Origin: Thauera sp. 2A1
GTDB lineage: Bacteria > Pseudomonadota > Gammaproteobacteria > Burkholderiales > Rhodocyclaceae
Length of the DNA stretch: 64,000 nucleotides
Direction: 5' to 3'
Assembly (NCBI RefSeq): GCF_009469595.2
Contig: NZ_SSXV01000010.1
Span: 82,058 to 146,057 of the forward strand
The translations under genes were made by a program, and so were the position numbers. Below are positions 1 to 7,251 of the stretch, in pieces. Below the pieces are notes generated by a model. It was given only the letters and a program-made list of their open reading frames with translations. It made no database searches and was not told where the DNA came from. Within the stretch, counting starts at the first letter, position 1. Every line of letters begins with the position of its first letter.

Positions 1-45
1 CCGAGCCCGTCGCCGCCACCCCGCGGCACATCCGCCAACACGTCG

Positions 46-270
46 GGGCCGGTATCCGGGCTCGCGAATTGAGTCGGAACGGCTTCATGACGAAACCGTC
101 CGCACGCAGCGCATCGCCTTCCCGGGCCGGGCCCAGTGGCTGCATGACGCGCCTTGCACTCGCTTACCGTTGCGGGGGCAGCACAGGCATTGCGGGACGA
201 GGCTCGAAGCCCGTCGCAGCGCGCACCTGTTTCCCGTTTACCCCTCGGGCGTGGACCGCCGTCGGGCACC
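46..270 (-). ncRNA. Cobalamin (B12) riboswitch facing left out of the window
   Basis: Read on the minus strand, this stretch carries the conserved blocks of the adenosylcobalamin riboswitch in the right order: a P2-like start GGTGCCCGAC (270 downward), GGGAAACAGGTGCG, the core TGCCCCCGCAACGGTAAGC (about 180-162), GCCACTGG followed by a GC-rich hairpin and GGGAAGGCG, and the 3' B12-box part GAGCCCGGATACCGGCC (about 63-47). The family senses adenosylcobalamin and shuts down translation or transcription of transport or synthesis genes. The regulated gene must lie left of position 1, leftward, divergent from cobU; a TonB-dependent B12 receptor or cobalt transporter would fit but is not visible. 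TATCAT at 311-306 could be its -10 element. Confidence 0.93.
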
Positions 271-355
271 TCGAACGCAGCGCCCCTTTCGGGGCAGCGG
301 CGCGGATGATACCTTTTTCGGCTCGATTTTGCAGCGCAATAAAGTCCACTTTCCG

Positions 356-916
356 ATGAAACTCGAACTGATCCTCGGCGGCGCGCGCTCGGGCAAGAGC
401 CGGCTCGCCGAACAGCGCGCAGTCGATTCCGGCCTGCCGGTCACCGTCATCGCCACCGCCGAAGCCGGCGACGAAGAGATGGCCGAACGCATCCGCCGCC
501 ACCGAGCCGACCGCCCCGCCGCGTGGCAGACGGTGGAGGCGCCGCTCACGCTCGCCGCCGCGCTGCGCCGCGAAGCCGCGCCCGAGCGCTGCGTGATCGT
601 CGATTGCCTGACGCTGTGGCTCGCCAACCTGATGGCCGGCGCGGAGGCGCTGCCGCCGGCGGCGAGCGCCGAGGCCCTGCCGCGCTTCCGCCAGCAGCGC
701 GACGCCCTGCTCGCCACCCTGCCCACCCTGCCCGGGCAGGTGATCCTGGTCGCCAACGAAGTCGGCCTCGGCCTCGTGCCGGAAACCCCGCTCGGCCGGC
801 TGTTCCGAGACGAGGCCGGGCGGCTCAACCAGGCGGTGGCAGCGCTCTGCCCGCGCGTGACCTTTGTCGCCGCAGGGCTGCCGCTGGTGATGAAAGGGTC
901 GCCGACGGTGTCGTGA
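356..916 (+). CDS. cobU: Adenosylcobinamide kinase / adenosylcobinamide-phosphate guanylyltransferase
   Basis: CobU/CobP phosphorylates adenosylcobinamide and then adds GMP from GTP, giving adenosylcobinamide-GDP for nucleotide-loop assembly in the cytoplasm. The 186-residue product has the usual length. It opens with the P-loop GGARSGKS at residues 8-15, followed by the AEAGDEEM region with the guanylylation-site neighbourhood (RIRRHRADRP), then VDCLTLWLANL and ANEVGLGLVPE, all family hallmarks. The ATG at 356 is chosen because it places the P-loop at the normal distance from the N-terminus; longer upstream readings run through the riboswitch. It is the first gene of a rightward cob set with cobT, cobS and cobC. 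The stop codon TGA lies inside the first REP-like palindrome, so the end of the gene coincides with a repeat. Confidence 0.95.
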   Translation: MKLELILGGARSGKSRLAEQRAVDSGLPVTVIATAEAGDEEMAERIRRHRADRPAAWQTVEAPLTLAAALRREAAPERCVIVDCLTLWLANLMAGAEALPPAASAEALPRFRQQRDALLATLPTLPGQVILVANEVGLGLVPETPLGRLFRDEAGRLNQAVAALCPRVTFVAAGLPLVMKGSPTVS

Positions 917-1041
917 GCGGGCTTGACCGCGATTTGGAGGCGGGTCGCACTCGAGCGCGCTCCTACAACGACTCGCCGCTTCCGCCTGGGAGCGGGCTCG
1001 ACCGCGATTCGGGGTCGGGCCGCGCTCAAGCGCGCTCCTAC
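914..1041. repeat. Two tandem REP-like hairpins between cobU and cobT
   Basis: Two head-to-tail units of about 52 bp (914-965 and 989-1040). Each starts with a GAGCGGGCTTGACCGCGA-type arm and ends with a GCGCGCTCCTA-type arm. The same family recurs at 5421-5552, 23794-23851, 62121-62198 and 63872-63890. The first unit overlaps the cobU stop codon. The hairpins could stabilise or terminate mRNA between cobU and cobT. Confidence 0.85.
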
Positions 1042-1103
1042 GCGGGGCCGCGACAGTCGGAGTGGTGCTACCATCCGCCGCGACTGAAACCGCCCCATCC
1101 GCC

Positions 1104-2150
1104 ATGAAGCCGAATCTTTCCGCCCCCGACACCGCGCTCGCCGCCGCCCTGCAGCACAAGATCGACCGCAAGACCAAGCCGCTCGGCGCGCTCGGCCGGC
1201 TGGAAGGCCTGGCGCTGCAGATCGGGCTGATCCAGCAGACGCTCACGCCCGAGCTCCGCCAGCCGCACATCCTGGTGTTCGCCGGCGACCACGGCGCGGC
1301 GCGCGCCGGCGTGTCAGCCTATCCGCAGGACGTGACCTGGCAGATGGTGGAGAACTTCCTCGCCGGCGGCGCGGCGATCAACGTGTTCACGCGGCAACTG
1401 GACATCGGCCTCACCGTCGTCGATGCAGGCGTCAACCATGACTTCGGCAAGCGTCCAGGCCTCATCAACGCCAAGCTCGGACCCGGTACCGCAAACTACC
1501 TCGAGCAGCCGGCGATGAGCGCCGAAGTGTGCGACGCCGCGCTCGCCCGCGGCCGCGAGCTCGCCCACACGCTGGCCGCCAACGGCTGCAACTGCGTAGG
1601 CTTCGGCGAGATGGGCATCGGCAACACCGCCTCGGCTTCGCTGCTGACGCACTGCCTGGTGGGCGAAGCCGGCGGCGCGGACCTCGCCACCATCACCGGC
1701 CGCGGCACCGGCCTGGACGACGCCGGCCTCACGCGCAAGCGCGTCCTGCTGGAACAGGCGCTGCGGCGCGGTGGACGACCGATCGACCCGCTCGCGGCGC
1801 TGGCCGAATACGGCGGCTTCGAAATCGCGATGATGGCCGGCGCCATGCTGGGCGCAGCCGAGAGAGGCATGGTGCTGCTGATCGACGGCTTCATCGTCAC
1901 CTCGGCCCTGCTCATCGCCCACGCCATCGAGCCCGCCATCCTGCCCTACTGCGTGTTCGCCCACCGCTCGCAGGAGCCCGGCCACCGCGTGCAGCTCGCC
2001 CACCTGGGCGTCGAGCCGCTGATGGAGCTCGATCTGCGCCTGGGCGAAGGCACCGGCGCGGCGCTGGCGTATCCGCTGGTGCAGGCGGCGGTGAACTTCC
2101 TCAACGACATGGCGAGCTTCGAATCGGCCGGCGTCAGCGACAAGGGCTGA
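1104..2150 (+). CDS. cobT: Nicotinate-nucleotide--dimethylbenzimidazole phosphoribosyltransferase
   Basis: CobT transfers phosphoribose from nicotinate mononucleotide to 5,6-dimethylbenzimidazole, giving alpha-ribazole phosphate for the lower ligand of B12. The 348-residue product has the family length. It shows [12 protein letters not shown] near the N-terminus, the [17 protein letters not shown] block, GEMGIGNT around residues 168-175 and [10 protein letters not shown] near the C-terminus; the last two carry the glutamates implicated in catalysis in Salmonella CobT. The ATG at 1104 is preferred over the in-frame ATG at 1062 because the extra 14 residues are REP-adjacent sequence and the family normally starts close to this point. 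Downstream, only 3 bases separate it from the stop of the oppositely oriented ccdB-like gene. Confidence 0.95.
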   Translation: MKPNLSAPDTALAAALQHKIDRKTKPLGALGRLEGLALQIGLIQQTLTPELRQPHILVFAGDHGAARAGVSAYPQDVTWQMVENFLAGGAAINVFTRQLDIGLTVVDAGVNHDFGKRPGLINAKLGPGTANYLEQPAMSAEVCDAALARGRELAHTLAANGCNCVGFGEMGIGNTASASLLTHCLVGEAGGADLATITGRGTGLDDAGLTRKRVLLEQALRRGGRPIDPLAALAEYGGFEIAMMAGAMLGAAERGMVLLIDGFIVTSALLIAHAIEPAILPYCVFAHRSQEPGHRVQLAHLGVEPLMELDLRLGEGTGAALAYPLVQAAVNFLNDMASFESAGVSDKG

Positions 2151-2153
2151 GGC

Positions 2154-2471
2154 TCAATAGCCCTGAAACAGAAAATCAAGCGCAGCGGTGATCTGCGCCC
2201 GATGCTCGGCGAGCGAGCAGACACGTCTCTTCAGCAGTCGGGCCGGCACCGCGGCCAGCTTCGGCATCTCCAGCACACAGGCCACGCCCTCTATGTCGAA
2301 CATGGGCATCAGATCCGGCGGCACCCTGGCGATCGCCAGCCTGTCGCGCCGACGCAGCGGGACAACCACCCGGGTGTCGAGCACGTCGAGCAGATCGGCC
2401 TGGACATCCATGAGGTAGGGCGTGTCGACCGAGCCCGGTCCCGCATGACGATAAACGTCGAAGCAGGGCAT
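2154..2471 (-). CDS. ccdB: CcdB-family toxin
   Basis: This 105-residue protein matches the CcdB fold: an N-terminal strand MPCFDVYRHAG, then YLMDVQADLLDVLDTRVVVPLRRRD, and a C-terminal helix EHRAQITAALDFLFQGY ending in an aromatic residue as in known CcdB proteins. CcdB toxins poison DNA gyrase by trapping the cleavage complex. The start at 2471 is one base after the stop of the antitoxin gene, the usual antitoxin-toxin order. The pair is on the minus strand between cobT and cobS and so interrupts the cob operon. Whether the toxin is active cannot be told from sequence; the last three residues, important for gyrase poisoning in F-plasmid CcdB (WGI), are QGY here. Confidence 0.88.
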   Translation of the reverse strand: MPCFDVYRHAGPGSVDTPYLMDVQADLLDVLDTRVVVPLRRRDRLAIARVPPDLMPMFDIEGVACVLEMPKLAAVPARLLKRRVCSLAEHRAQITAALDFLFQGY

Positions 2472-2472
2472 G

Positions 2473-2712
2473 TCAGAAGCTTCTCCATTCGGCCAGGGGC
2501 AAGCCCTCTGACTCGACGATGCGGTTGTACTCGACGATGAAATCGGCATTTTCGGCCTTCCAGCGCCGCGTCCGCTCGGCCCGCACCAGTTCGCGCAGGA
2601 ACTCGTCGCAAGCTTGCGAAACGTTGATGCCCAGACGCTTGGCCTCAGCCAGTACGTCAGCGGAAAGGCTAAGATTCGTGGCTTTCTTGGCCGATGCAGT
2701 ATGAGCAATCAT
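2473..2712 (-). CDS. ccdA: CcdA-family antitoxin
   Basis: A 79-residue protein with the ribbon-helix-helix start typical of CcdA (KKATNLSLSADVLAEAKRLG, then INVSQACDEFLRELV) and a charged C-terminal tail (ENADFIVEYNRIVESEGLPLAEWRSF region) that in this family wraps and neutralises CcdB. CcdA also binds its own promoter as a repressor, so autoregulation from the 2713-2798 region upstream is expected by family. It is the upstream gene of a two-gene operon with the toxin (1-base gap) and is divergent from cobS, which starts 86 bases away. Confidence 0.9.
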   Translation of the reverse strand: MIAHTASAKKATNLSLSADVLAEAKRLGINVSQACDEFLRELVRAERTRRWKAENADFIVEYNRIVESEGLPLAEWRSF

Positions 2713-2798
2713 TGAGACACCTCGTATCGATGCGCATGCTTTATGCGCAGTATAGCCATTAGAGAGAGCGCCCCTACGCTCAACCTGACTTAACCTCG

Positions 2799-3584
2799 AT
2801 GCGCTACCAGCTCGAACTCTTCTTCACCGCGCTCGGCTTCTTCACCCGCCTGCCGGTGCCGGCCTGGGTGCCGTGGTCGACCGAGCGGCTCAACCACTCG
2901 GCACGCTACTTTCCGCTGGTGGGCTGGGTGGTGGGCGCGATCGGCGCAGCCACCTACCTCGCCTGCGTGATGGTCCTGCCGCCGACGCTGGCGGTGCTGC
3001 TGTCGATGGCGGTGACGGTGCGCGTCACCGGCGCTTTCCACGAGGACGGCTGGGCCGACGCCTGCGACGGTCTGGGCGGCGGCTGGGAAAAATCCCAGGT
3101 GCTCACCATCATGAAGGACTCGCGCATCGGCAGCTACGGCACCATCGGCATGGTGCTGATGCTGCTGGCGAAGGCGGCGGCGCTGTACGAACTGGGCGCC
3201 GAGGACGAGCTCGACGTGGCGATCGCGCTACTGGTGGCCCACCCGCTGTCGCGGCTGGCCTCGACCAGCCTGATCCACCTGCTGCCCTACGTGCGAGAGG
3301 ACGAAACCTCCAAGGCCAAGCCGCTCGCCCGCCGCCTCACCGGCTCCGAGCTGGCGATCGCCTCGCTGTGCGGTCTGCTGCCGCTGGCACTGCTGTCACC
3401 CATCGAAGTGCTCGGCGCCACGCTCGCCGTGCTGCTGGTGACGGCGTGGGCCGCGCGCATGTTCCTGCGCCGCCTCGGCGGCTACACCGGCGACCTGCTC
3501 GGCGCCACCCAGCAGGCGTCGGAGCTGGCGTGCTACCTCGGCATCCTGGTGGCCTGGCATCCGGCGCTGGCGGCGCTCTTCTAA
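2799..3584 (+). CDS. cobS: Adenosylcobinamide-GDP ribazoletransferase (cobalamin synthase)
   Basis: CobS is the integral inner-membrane enzyme that joins adenosylcobinamide-GDP to alpha-ribazole (phosphate), the last assembly step for the nucleotide loop. The 261-residue product shows the N-terminal [15 protein letters not shown] signature, several hydrophobic helices, and the acidic active-site motif [15 protein letters not shown] around residues 80-94, followed by [11 protein letters not shown], both diagnostic. It starts 86 bases downstream of the divergent ccdA-like gene, so it no longer has a direct cobT neighbour and may need its own promoter or read-through across the toxin-antitoxin islet. 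Confidence 0.95.
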   Translation: MRYQLELFFTALGFFTRLPVPAWVPWSTERLNHSARYFPLVGWVVGAIGAATYLACVMVLPPTLAVLLSMAVTVRVTGAFHEDGWADACDGLGGGWEKSQVLTIMKDSRIGSYGTIGMVLMLLAKAAALYELGAEDELDVAIALLVAHPLSRLASTSLIHLLPYVREDETSKAKPLARRLTGSELAIASLCGLLPLALLSPIEVLGATLAVLLVTAWAARMFLRRLGGYTGDLLGATQQASELACYLGILVAWHPALAALF

Positions 3585-3594
3585 GTGCCGGTGC

Positions 3595-4773
3595 TCAGCC
3601 TGAAACGACATTCCCTGCGACAGCGATGAACTCGCGCCATCCCAGCGCGCGACAAGCCTGCCGCTCGTAGTCGCCCTCGCCGCCGAAGACCAGCCAGGGC
3701 AGGCGGCCTTCCTCGCCCGCCAGCGCGCGCCACTTCGCCACGGCTTGCGGCCAGTCTTCCGCGAAGGTCATGCCCGACTTGATCTCCACCGCCTGCAGGC
3801 CTTCCGACGTTTCCAGGATGAGGTCGACCTCGTGACCCGCGCTGTCGCGCCAGAAATACAGATCCGCCGGCTGTCCCGCATTGAGGCGCCGCTTGGCGAG
3901 CTCCGACACCACCCACGTTTCGAACAGCGCACCGCGCGAAGCATGCGTCTCGACACTGGCCGGATGGCGGATGCCGAGCAGCCAGGCCATCAGCCCGACG
4001 TCCAGAAAGTAGAGTTTTGGCGTCTTGACCAGCCGCTTGCCGAAATTGCGAAAGTAGGGCGGCACGCGCATCGCCAGGAAGCTCGCCTCCAGCACCGACA
4101 GCCACTCACGAGCCGTCACCGCAGAAATGCCGCAGTCCGCCCCGAGCGCTGCCAGATTGAGCAACTGCCCCGAACGCGCAGCGCACATGCGCACGAAGCG
4201 CTGAAAAAGCCTGAGATCCCGCACCGCCAGCAATTGCCGCACGTCGCGCTCGAGGTAGGTGGCAACGTAGTTGGCGAACCAGTCTCCCGGCTCGAGCTGG
4301 CGGTCGTACAAGGCCGGGTAGCCTCCTTGCCACAACAGGGTGTCGATGTGGTCGGGCAGGCTTCCATGTGTAGCCAGCTCCGCTCCGGACAGGCCAAGCA
4401 GCTCCACCCTGCCGACACGGCCTGCCAGCGACTGGCTGACGCCCGACGCCAGTTCGAATTGCTGCGAGCCGGTGAGCACGAAGTCTCCCATGCGGCGACG
4501 TTCATCGACCAGGCCTTGCAACCATGACAGCAAGGCCGGGCAGCGCTGCACCTCGTCCAGGATGGCGCCGTCGGGGAAACGCTGCAGGAAGCGCTTCGGG
4601 TCGCGCTCCGCAAACTCGCGTTCGTCCGGATTCTCGAGCGAAACATAAGCCTTTTCCGGAAAACCGAGCCGTGCCAGCGTGGTTTTTCCAGCCTGCCGGG
4701 GGCCGGTCAGCAGCAACACCGGGAAACCCTTCGCCAGCCGATGGAGCGTTGCAAGTGCCTGACGCGGAATCAT
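3595..4773 (-). CDS. AAA-type ATPase with C-terminal DUF4143 domain
   Basis: A 392-residue P-loop ATPase of the widespread ATP-binding/DUF4143 family. It has the Walker A motif GPRQAGKTT at residues 24-32, Walker B-like AILDEVQRCP around 70-79, a sensor-like FVLTGSQQF, and a C-terminal nuclease-like region with FETWVVSELAKRR, LYFWRDSAGHEVDLIL and VEIKSGMTF, reminiscent of a PD-(D/E)xK core (D, E-x-K). The biological role of this family is not established; members are common in accessory regions. It is convergent with cobS (10-base gap) and divergent from cobC, so it splits the cob set. An inverted repeat sits just upstream of its start. Confidence 0.9.
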   Translation of the reverse strand: MIPRQALATLHRLAKGFPVLLLTGPRQAGKTTLARLGFPEKAYVSLENPDEREFAERDPKRFLQRFPDGAILDEVQRCPALLSWLQGLVDERRRMGDFVLTGSQQFELASGVSQSLAGRVGRVELLGLSGAELATHGSLPDHIDTLLWQGGYPALYDRQLEPGDWFANYVATYLERDVRQLLAVRDLRLFQRFVRMCAARSGQLLNLAALGADCGISAVTAREWLSVLEASFLAMRVPPYFRNFGKRLVKTPKLYFLDVGLMAWLLGIRHPASVETHASRGALFETWVVSELAKRRLNAGQPADLYFWRDSAGHEVDLILETSEGLQAVEIKSGMTFAEDWPQAVAKWRALAGEEGRLPWLVFGGEGDYERQACRALGWREFIAVAGNVVSG

Positions 4774-4775
4774 AT

Positions 4776-4806
4776 TGCTGATCGAAAGTTTTAACTTCGA
4801 TCAGCA
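4776..4806. promoter_or_regulatory. Inverted repeat upstream of the DUF4143 ATPase
   Basis: The arms TGCTGATCGAAAGTT and AACTTCGATCAGCA form an almost perfect palindrome (one unpaired A) immediately upstream of the ATPase start and 40 bases before cobC. Its position suggests an operator, possibly for autoregulation, but no regulator is known from the sequence. Confidence 0.55.
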
Positions 4807-4846
4807 TAGCAAATGAATCTCGGGCGGCAAGATAGACTTCCGCCTC

Positions 4847-5398
4847 ATGGAACTCCACCTGATCCGCCACCCCCGGCCCGACGTCGCGCACGGCGTGTGC
4901 TATGGCCAGCACGACGTGGGCCTGGCCGAATCCGCAGAGGACTGCGCCACGCGGTTGCGTCCGCTGCTGCCGGCCGAGTTCGAGTTGCATGCCAGCCCGC
5001 TGCAGCGCGCGCGCCTGCTGGCGGACGCGCTCGGCGAACCTTTGCTGGACGAGCGCCTGAAGGAGATCCACTTCGGCGCTTGGGAAGGCCGGCTGTTCGA
5101 CGACATCGGCAGCGCGATCGACGACTGGGCGGCCGATCCGCTGGGTTTTCGCGCGCCGGGTGGCGAATCGGCGCGCGAGATGGCGGCGCGCGCGCTGGGC
5201 TGGCTCAACGACCTGATCCTTAGCCGCCCCCCGGGTCCGGTGGCCGTCGTCGCCCACGGCGGCCCGCTGCGCGCCATCGCCGGCCACCTGCTCGGCCTGC
5301 CGGCCGAGCGCTGGCTGGGGCTGGACTTCGCCTGCGGGCACGTGACTCGCATTGACGTCGAGAGCTGGGGGGTGGTGTTGAAGTGGTTCAACCGCTGA
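4847..5398 (+). CDS. cobC: Alpha-ribazole phosphatase (histidine phosphatase family)
   Basis: A 183-residue phosphoglycerate-mutase-like phosphatase. The catalytic histidine is His8 in LIRHPRP, where most family members have RHG; the second conserved histidine is in VAVVAHGGPLRAI near residue 140. The KEIHFGAWEGR motif with its acidic residue is also present. In the cob context it is best read as CobC, which removes the 5'-phosphate of alpha-ribazole phosphate or cobalamin phosphate. It is the last gene of the cob set, separated from cobS by the inserted ATPase gene, and is followed by a REP-like cluster. A general sugar phosphatase role cannot be excluded, but the neighbourhood supports CobC. 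Confidence 0.9.
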   Translation: MELHLIRHPRPDVAHGVCYGQHDVGLAESAEDCATRLRPLLPAEFELHASPLQRARLLADALGEPLLDERLKEIHFGAWEGRLFDDIGSAIDDWAADPLGFRAPGGESAREMAARALGWLNDLILSRPPGPVAVVAHGGPLRAIAGHLLGLPAERWLGLDFACGHVTRIDVESWGVVLKWFNR

Positions 5399-5420
5399 AG
5401 CATTGAGCACCCAAGCGGCT

Positions 5421-5552
5421 GATCGCGGTCAAGCCCGCTCCTACGGCAGGGCGCGTGCCACTCATACGCCGCGTTCGCTAACATCGGCCACATCGCGGTC
5501 AAGCCCGCTCCCACGGTAGCGCGGTCCTGTAGGAGCGGGCTTGACCGCGACC
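5421..5552. repeat. REP-like cluster (three copies) after cobC
   Basis: Three copies of the same palindromic element: two in the orientation ATCGCGGTCAAGCCCGCTCC (5421-5446 and 5492-5516) and one inverted, GTAGGAGCGGGCTTGACCG (5528-5552). The last two can pair as a BIME-like hairpin. The cluster fills the gap between cobC and the next gene and is a plausible transcription-end structure. Confidence 0.88.
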
Positions 5553-5637
5553 CCGCAGATTGCGGCAAAGGCGGAGGCGCGATGGGCGGGGGGCGCCGCA
5601 AAGTCCGAGGTGGCCGCGTTCCGCTAAACTCGCGCCC

Positions 5638-7161
5638 ATGACGCCCATCCCGAACGCCACGCATCTTGCCGACCATCGGCCGGCCAGTGCGCCACCCGCC
5701 TGGCTGCTGCCGCTCCTCGCGGTCGCCTTCACGCTCTACCGCGCCTGGGCGATCCTGCACCTGCACATCGACCCCTATGTGGACGAGGCCTACTACTGGG
5801 GCTGGGCGCAGGCGCTGGACTGGGGCTATTACTCCAAGCCGCCGCTGATCGCCGGGCTCATTGCGCTGTGCCAGGCGCTGTTCGGCGACAACCTGCTGGC
5901 GCTGAAGGCGCCGTCGCTGATCCTGTATCCGGCCGCGGCGCTGGTCATCCAGCAGCTCGGCCAGCGGCTGTTCGACGCGCGCATCGGCTTCTGGGCCGGA
6001 CTCGCCTTCCTGACGATGCCGATCGTGTCGGCGCTGGGACTGTTCGTCAGCACCGATGCGCCGCTGCTGTTTCTCTGGGCGCTGGGCATGCTGCTGCTAT
6101 GGCGCACGCTGCAGACCGGGGCCACCGTCGGCTGGCTGGCGATCGGGCTGGTGGCCGGGCTGGGCATGATGTCGAAGTACACCATGGCGGCCTTCATCGG
6201 CTCCGCCTTCCTCGCCCTGCTCGCGCATCCCGGCGGCTGGCGGCAATTGCTGCGGCCCGGGCCGTGGCTGGCGCTGGTCGTCGCCTTTGCCGTGTTCGCG
6301 CCCAACCTGTGGTGGAACTGGCAGCACGGCTTCCCCACCTTCCAGCACACCGCGGAGATCACCCGGGTGAGCGGCGCGGGCGTCGCCCAGCGCGGCTTCA
6401 AGCCGGGCGAGTTCTTCGAGTTCCTGGGTGCGCAATGGGTGTCGTTCGGCCCGCTGCTCGCCGTCGGCCTGGCCTGGGCGCTGCTGCGAGCGCGCAGCCT
6501 GTGGGCGGACACGCGCTTTCGCTTCCTGCTGATGCTGGTGTTGCCACTGCTGACCGTCGTCGGCCTGCAGGCCCTCACCGGGCGCGCCAACGGCAACTGG
6601 GCGGCGCCGATCTTCGTCGGCGGCTGCGTGCTGGTGCCGGCCTTCCTGGCGCAGGGCGGACGTAGCCGCTGGCGGCTGATGATCGTGGCGGTGGCGTTCA
6701 ACCTGCTGCTGGCCCCGGTCGCCTACCACTGGCCCGACCTGGTACGGCTCGCCGGCAAGGAGCTCACGTCGCGCAACGACCCCTACAAGCGCGCGCGCGG
6801 CTGGCAGGCGTTTGCCGAGTCGGTCCGCCCCTATCTCGCGGCGCAGTCCTCGGCGCATCCTGACGTGGTGCTGCTGTCGGACGAGCGCGAGATGCTGGCG
6901 CAACTGATCTACCACCTGCGCCCTGCACACTATGCGCGCTGGCAGCCGCAGGCTCACGTCACCGACCACTACGGCCTCACCGCGCCGCTGACGCTGCAGA
7001 CCGGCCAGCACTTCCTGTTCGTCACCGACCGCGACGACGCGGGCGCGATCAGCGCGCGCTTTGCCGCCGCCGAGCGGCTGGGCGAGGTCGACATCGCCGT
7101 TTATCCGAAGCTGCACCGTCGCGCGACGGTGTGGCTGCTGCGCGACTTCCAGGGCTACTGA
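5638..7161 (+). CDS. Membrane glycosyltransferase, PMT/ArnT-like (GT39/GT83 superfamily)
   Basis: A 507-residue polytopic protein with about 11-12 hydrophobic segments. The first loop has the DPYVDEAYYWGWAQ motif with the acidic pair that binds polyprenyl-phosphate sugar in PMT/ArnT enzymes, followed by WGYYSKPPLIAGLIAL, typical of ArnT-like transferases. Later YTMAAFIGSAFLALL and NLWWNWQHGFPTFQHT also match the family. Such enzymes use polyprenyl-linked sugars at the periplasmic face, for example to modify lipid A. It lies directly before LPS core/lipid A genes, which supports an envelope role, but the donor sugar is not predictable. The ATG at 5638 gives the standard N-terminus; longer readings run into REP-flanking sequence. 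Confidence 0.85.
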   Translation: MTPIPNATHLADHRPASAPPAWLLPLLAVAFTLYRAWAILHLHIDPYVDEAYYWGWAQALDWGYYSKPPLIAGLIALCQALFGDNLLALKAPSLILYPAAALVIQQLGQRLFDARIGFWAGLAFLTMPIVSALGLFVSTDAPLLFLWALGMLLLWRTLQTGATVGWLAIGLVAGLGMMSKYTMAAFIGSAFLALLAHPGGWRQLLRPGPWLALVVAFAVFAPNLWWNWQHGFPTFQHTAEITRVSGAGVAQRGFKPGEFFEFLGAQWVSFGPLLAVGLAWALLRARSLWADTRFRFLLMLVLPLLTVVGLQALTGRANGNWAAPIFVGGCVLVPAFLAQGGRSRWRLMIVAVAFNLLLAPVAYHWPDLVRLAGKELTSRNDPYKRARGWQAFAESVRPYLAAQSSAHPDVVLLSDEREMLAQLIYHLRPAHYARWQPQAHVTDHYGLTAPLTLQTGQHFLFVTDRDDAGAISARFAAAERLGEVDIAVYPKLHRRATVWLLRDFQGY

Positions 7162-7251
7162 AGCCGCACCGCACGAGCGCCGCCGGACCGGGGCGGCGCC
7201 GATCCATGGGATAATCCGCCGGTTTTCCCGATACGGACTGCGTTCGCTCCC

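Noticed and set aside
914..1041. REP-like clusters considered as a CRISPR array
   Set aside because: Units are palindromic, irregularly spaced and too few, with no spacers of constant length and no cas genes nearby.
164..1270. Long minus-strand open frame opposite cobU and the cobT start
   Set aside because: GC-rich shadow frame; it crosses the riboswitch and REP repeats, and its translation has no recognisable motifs, whereas cobU and cobT have full family signatures.
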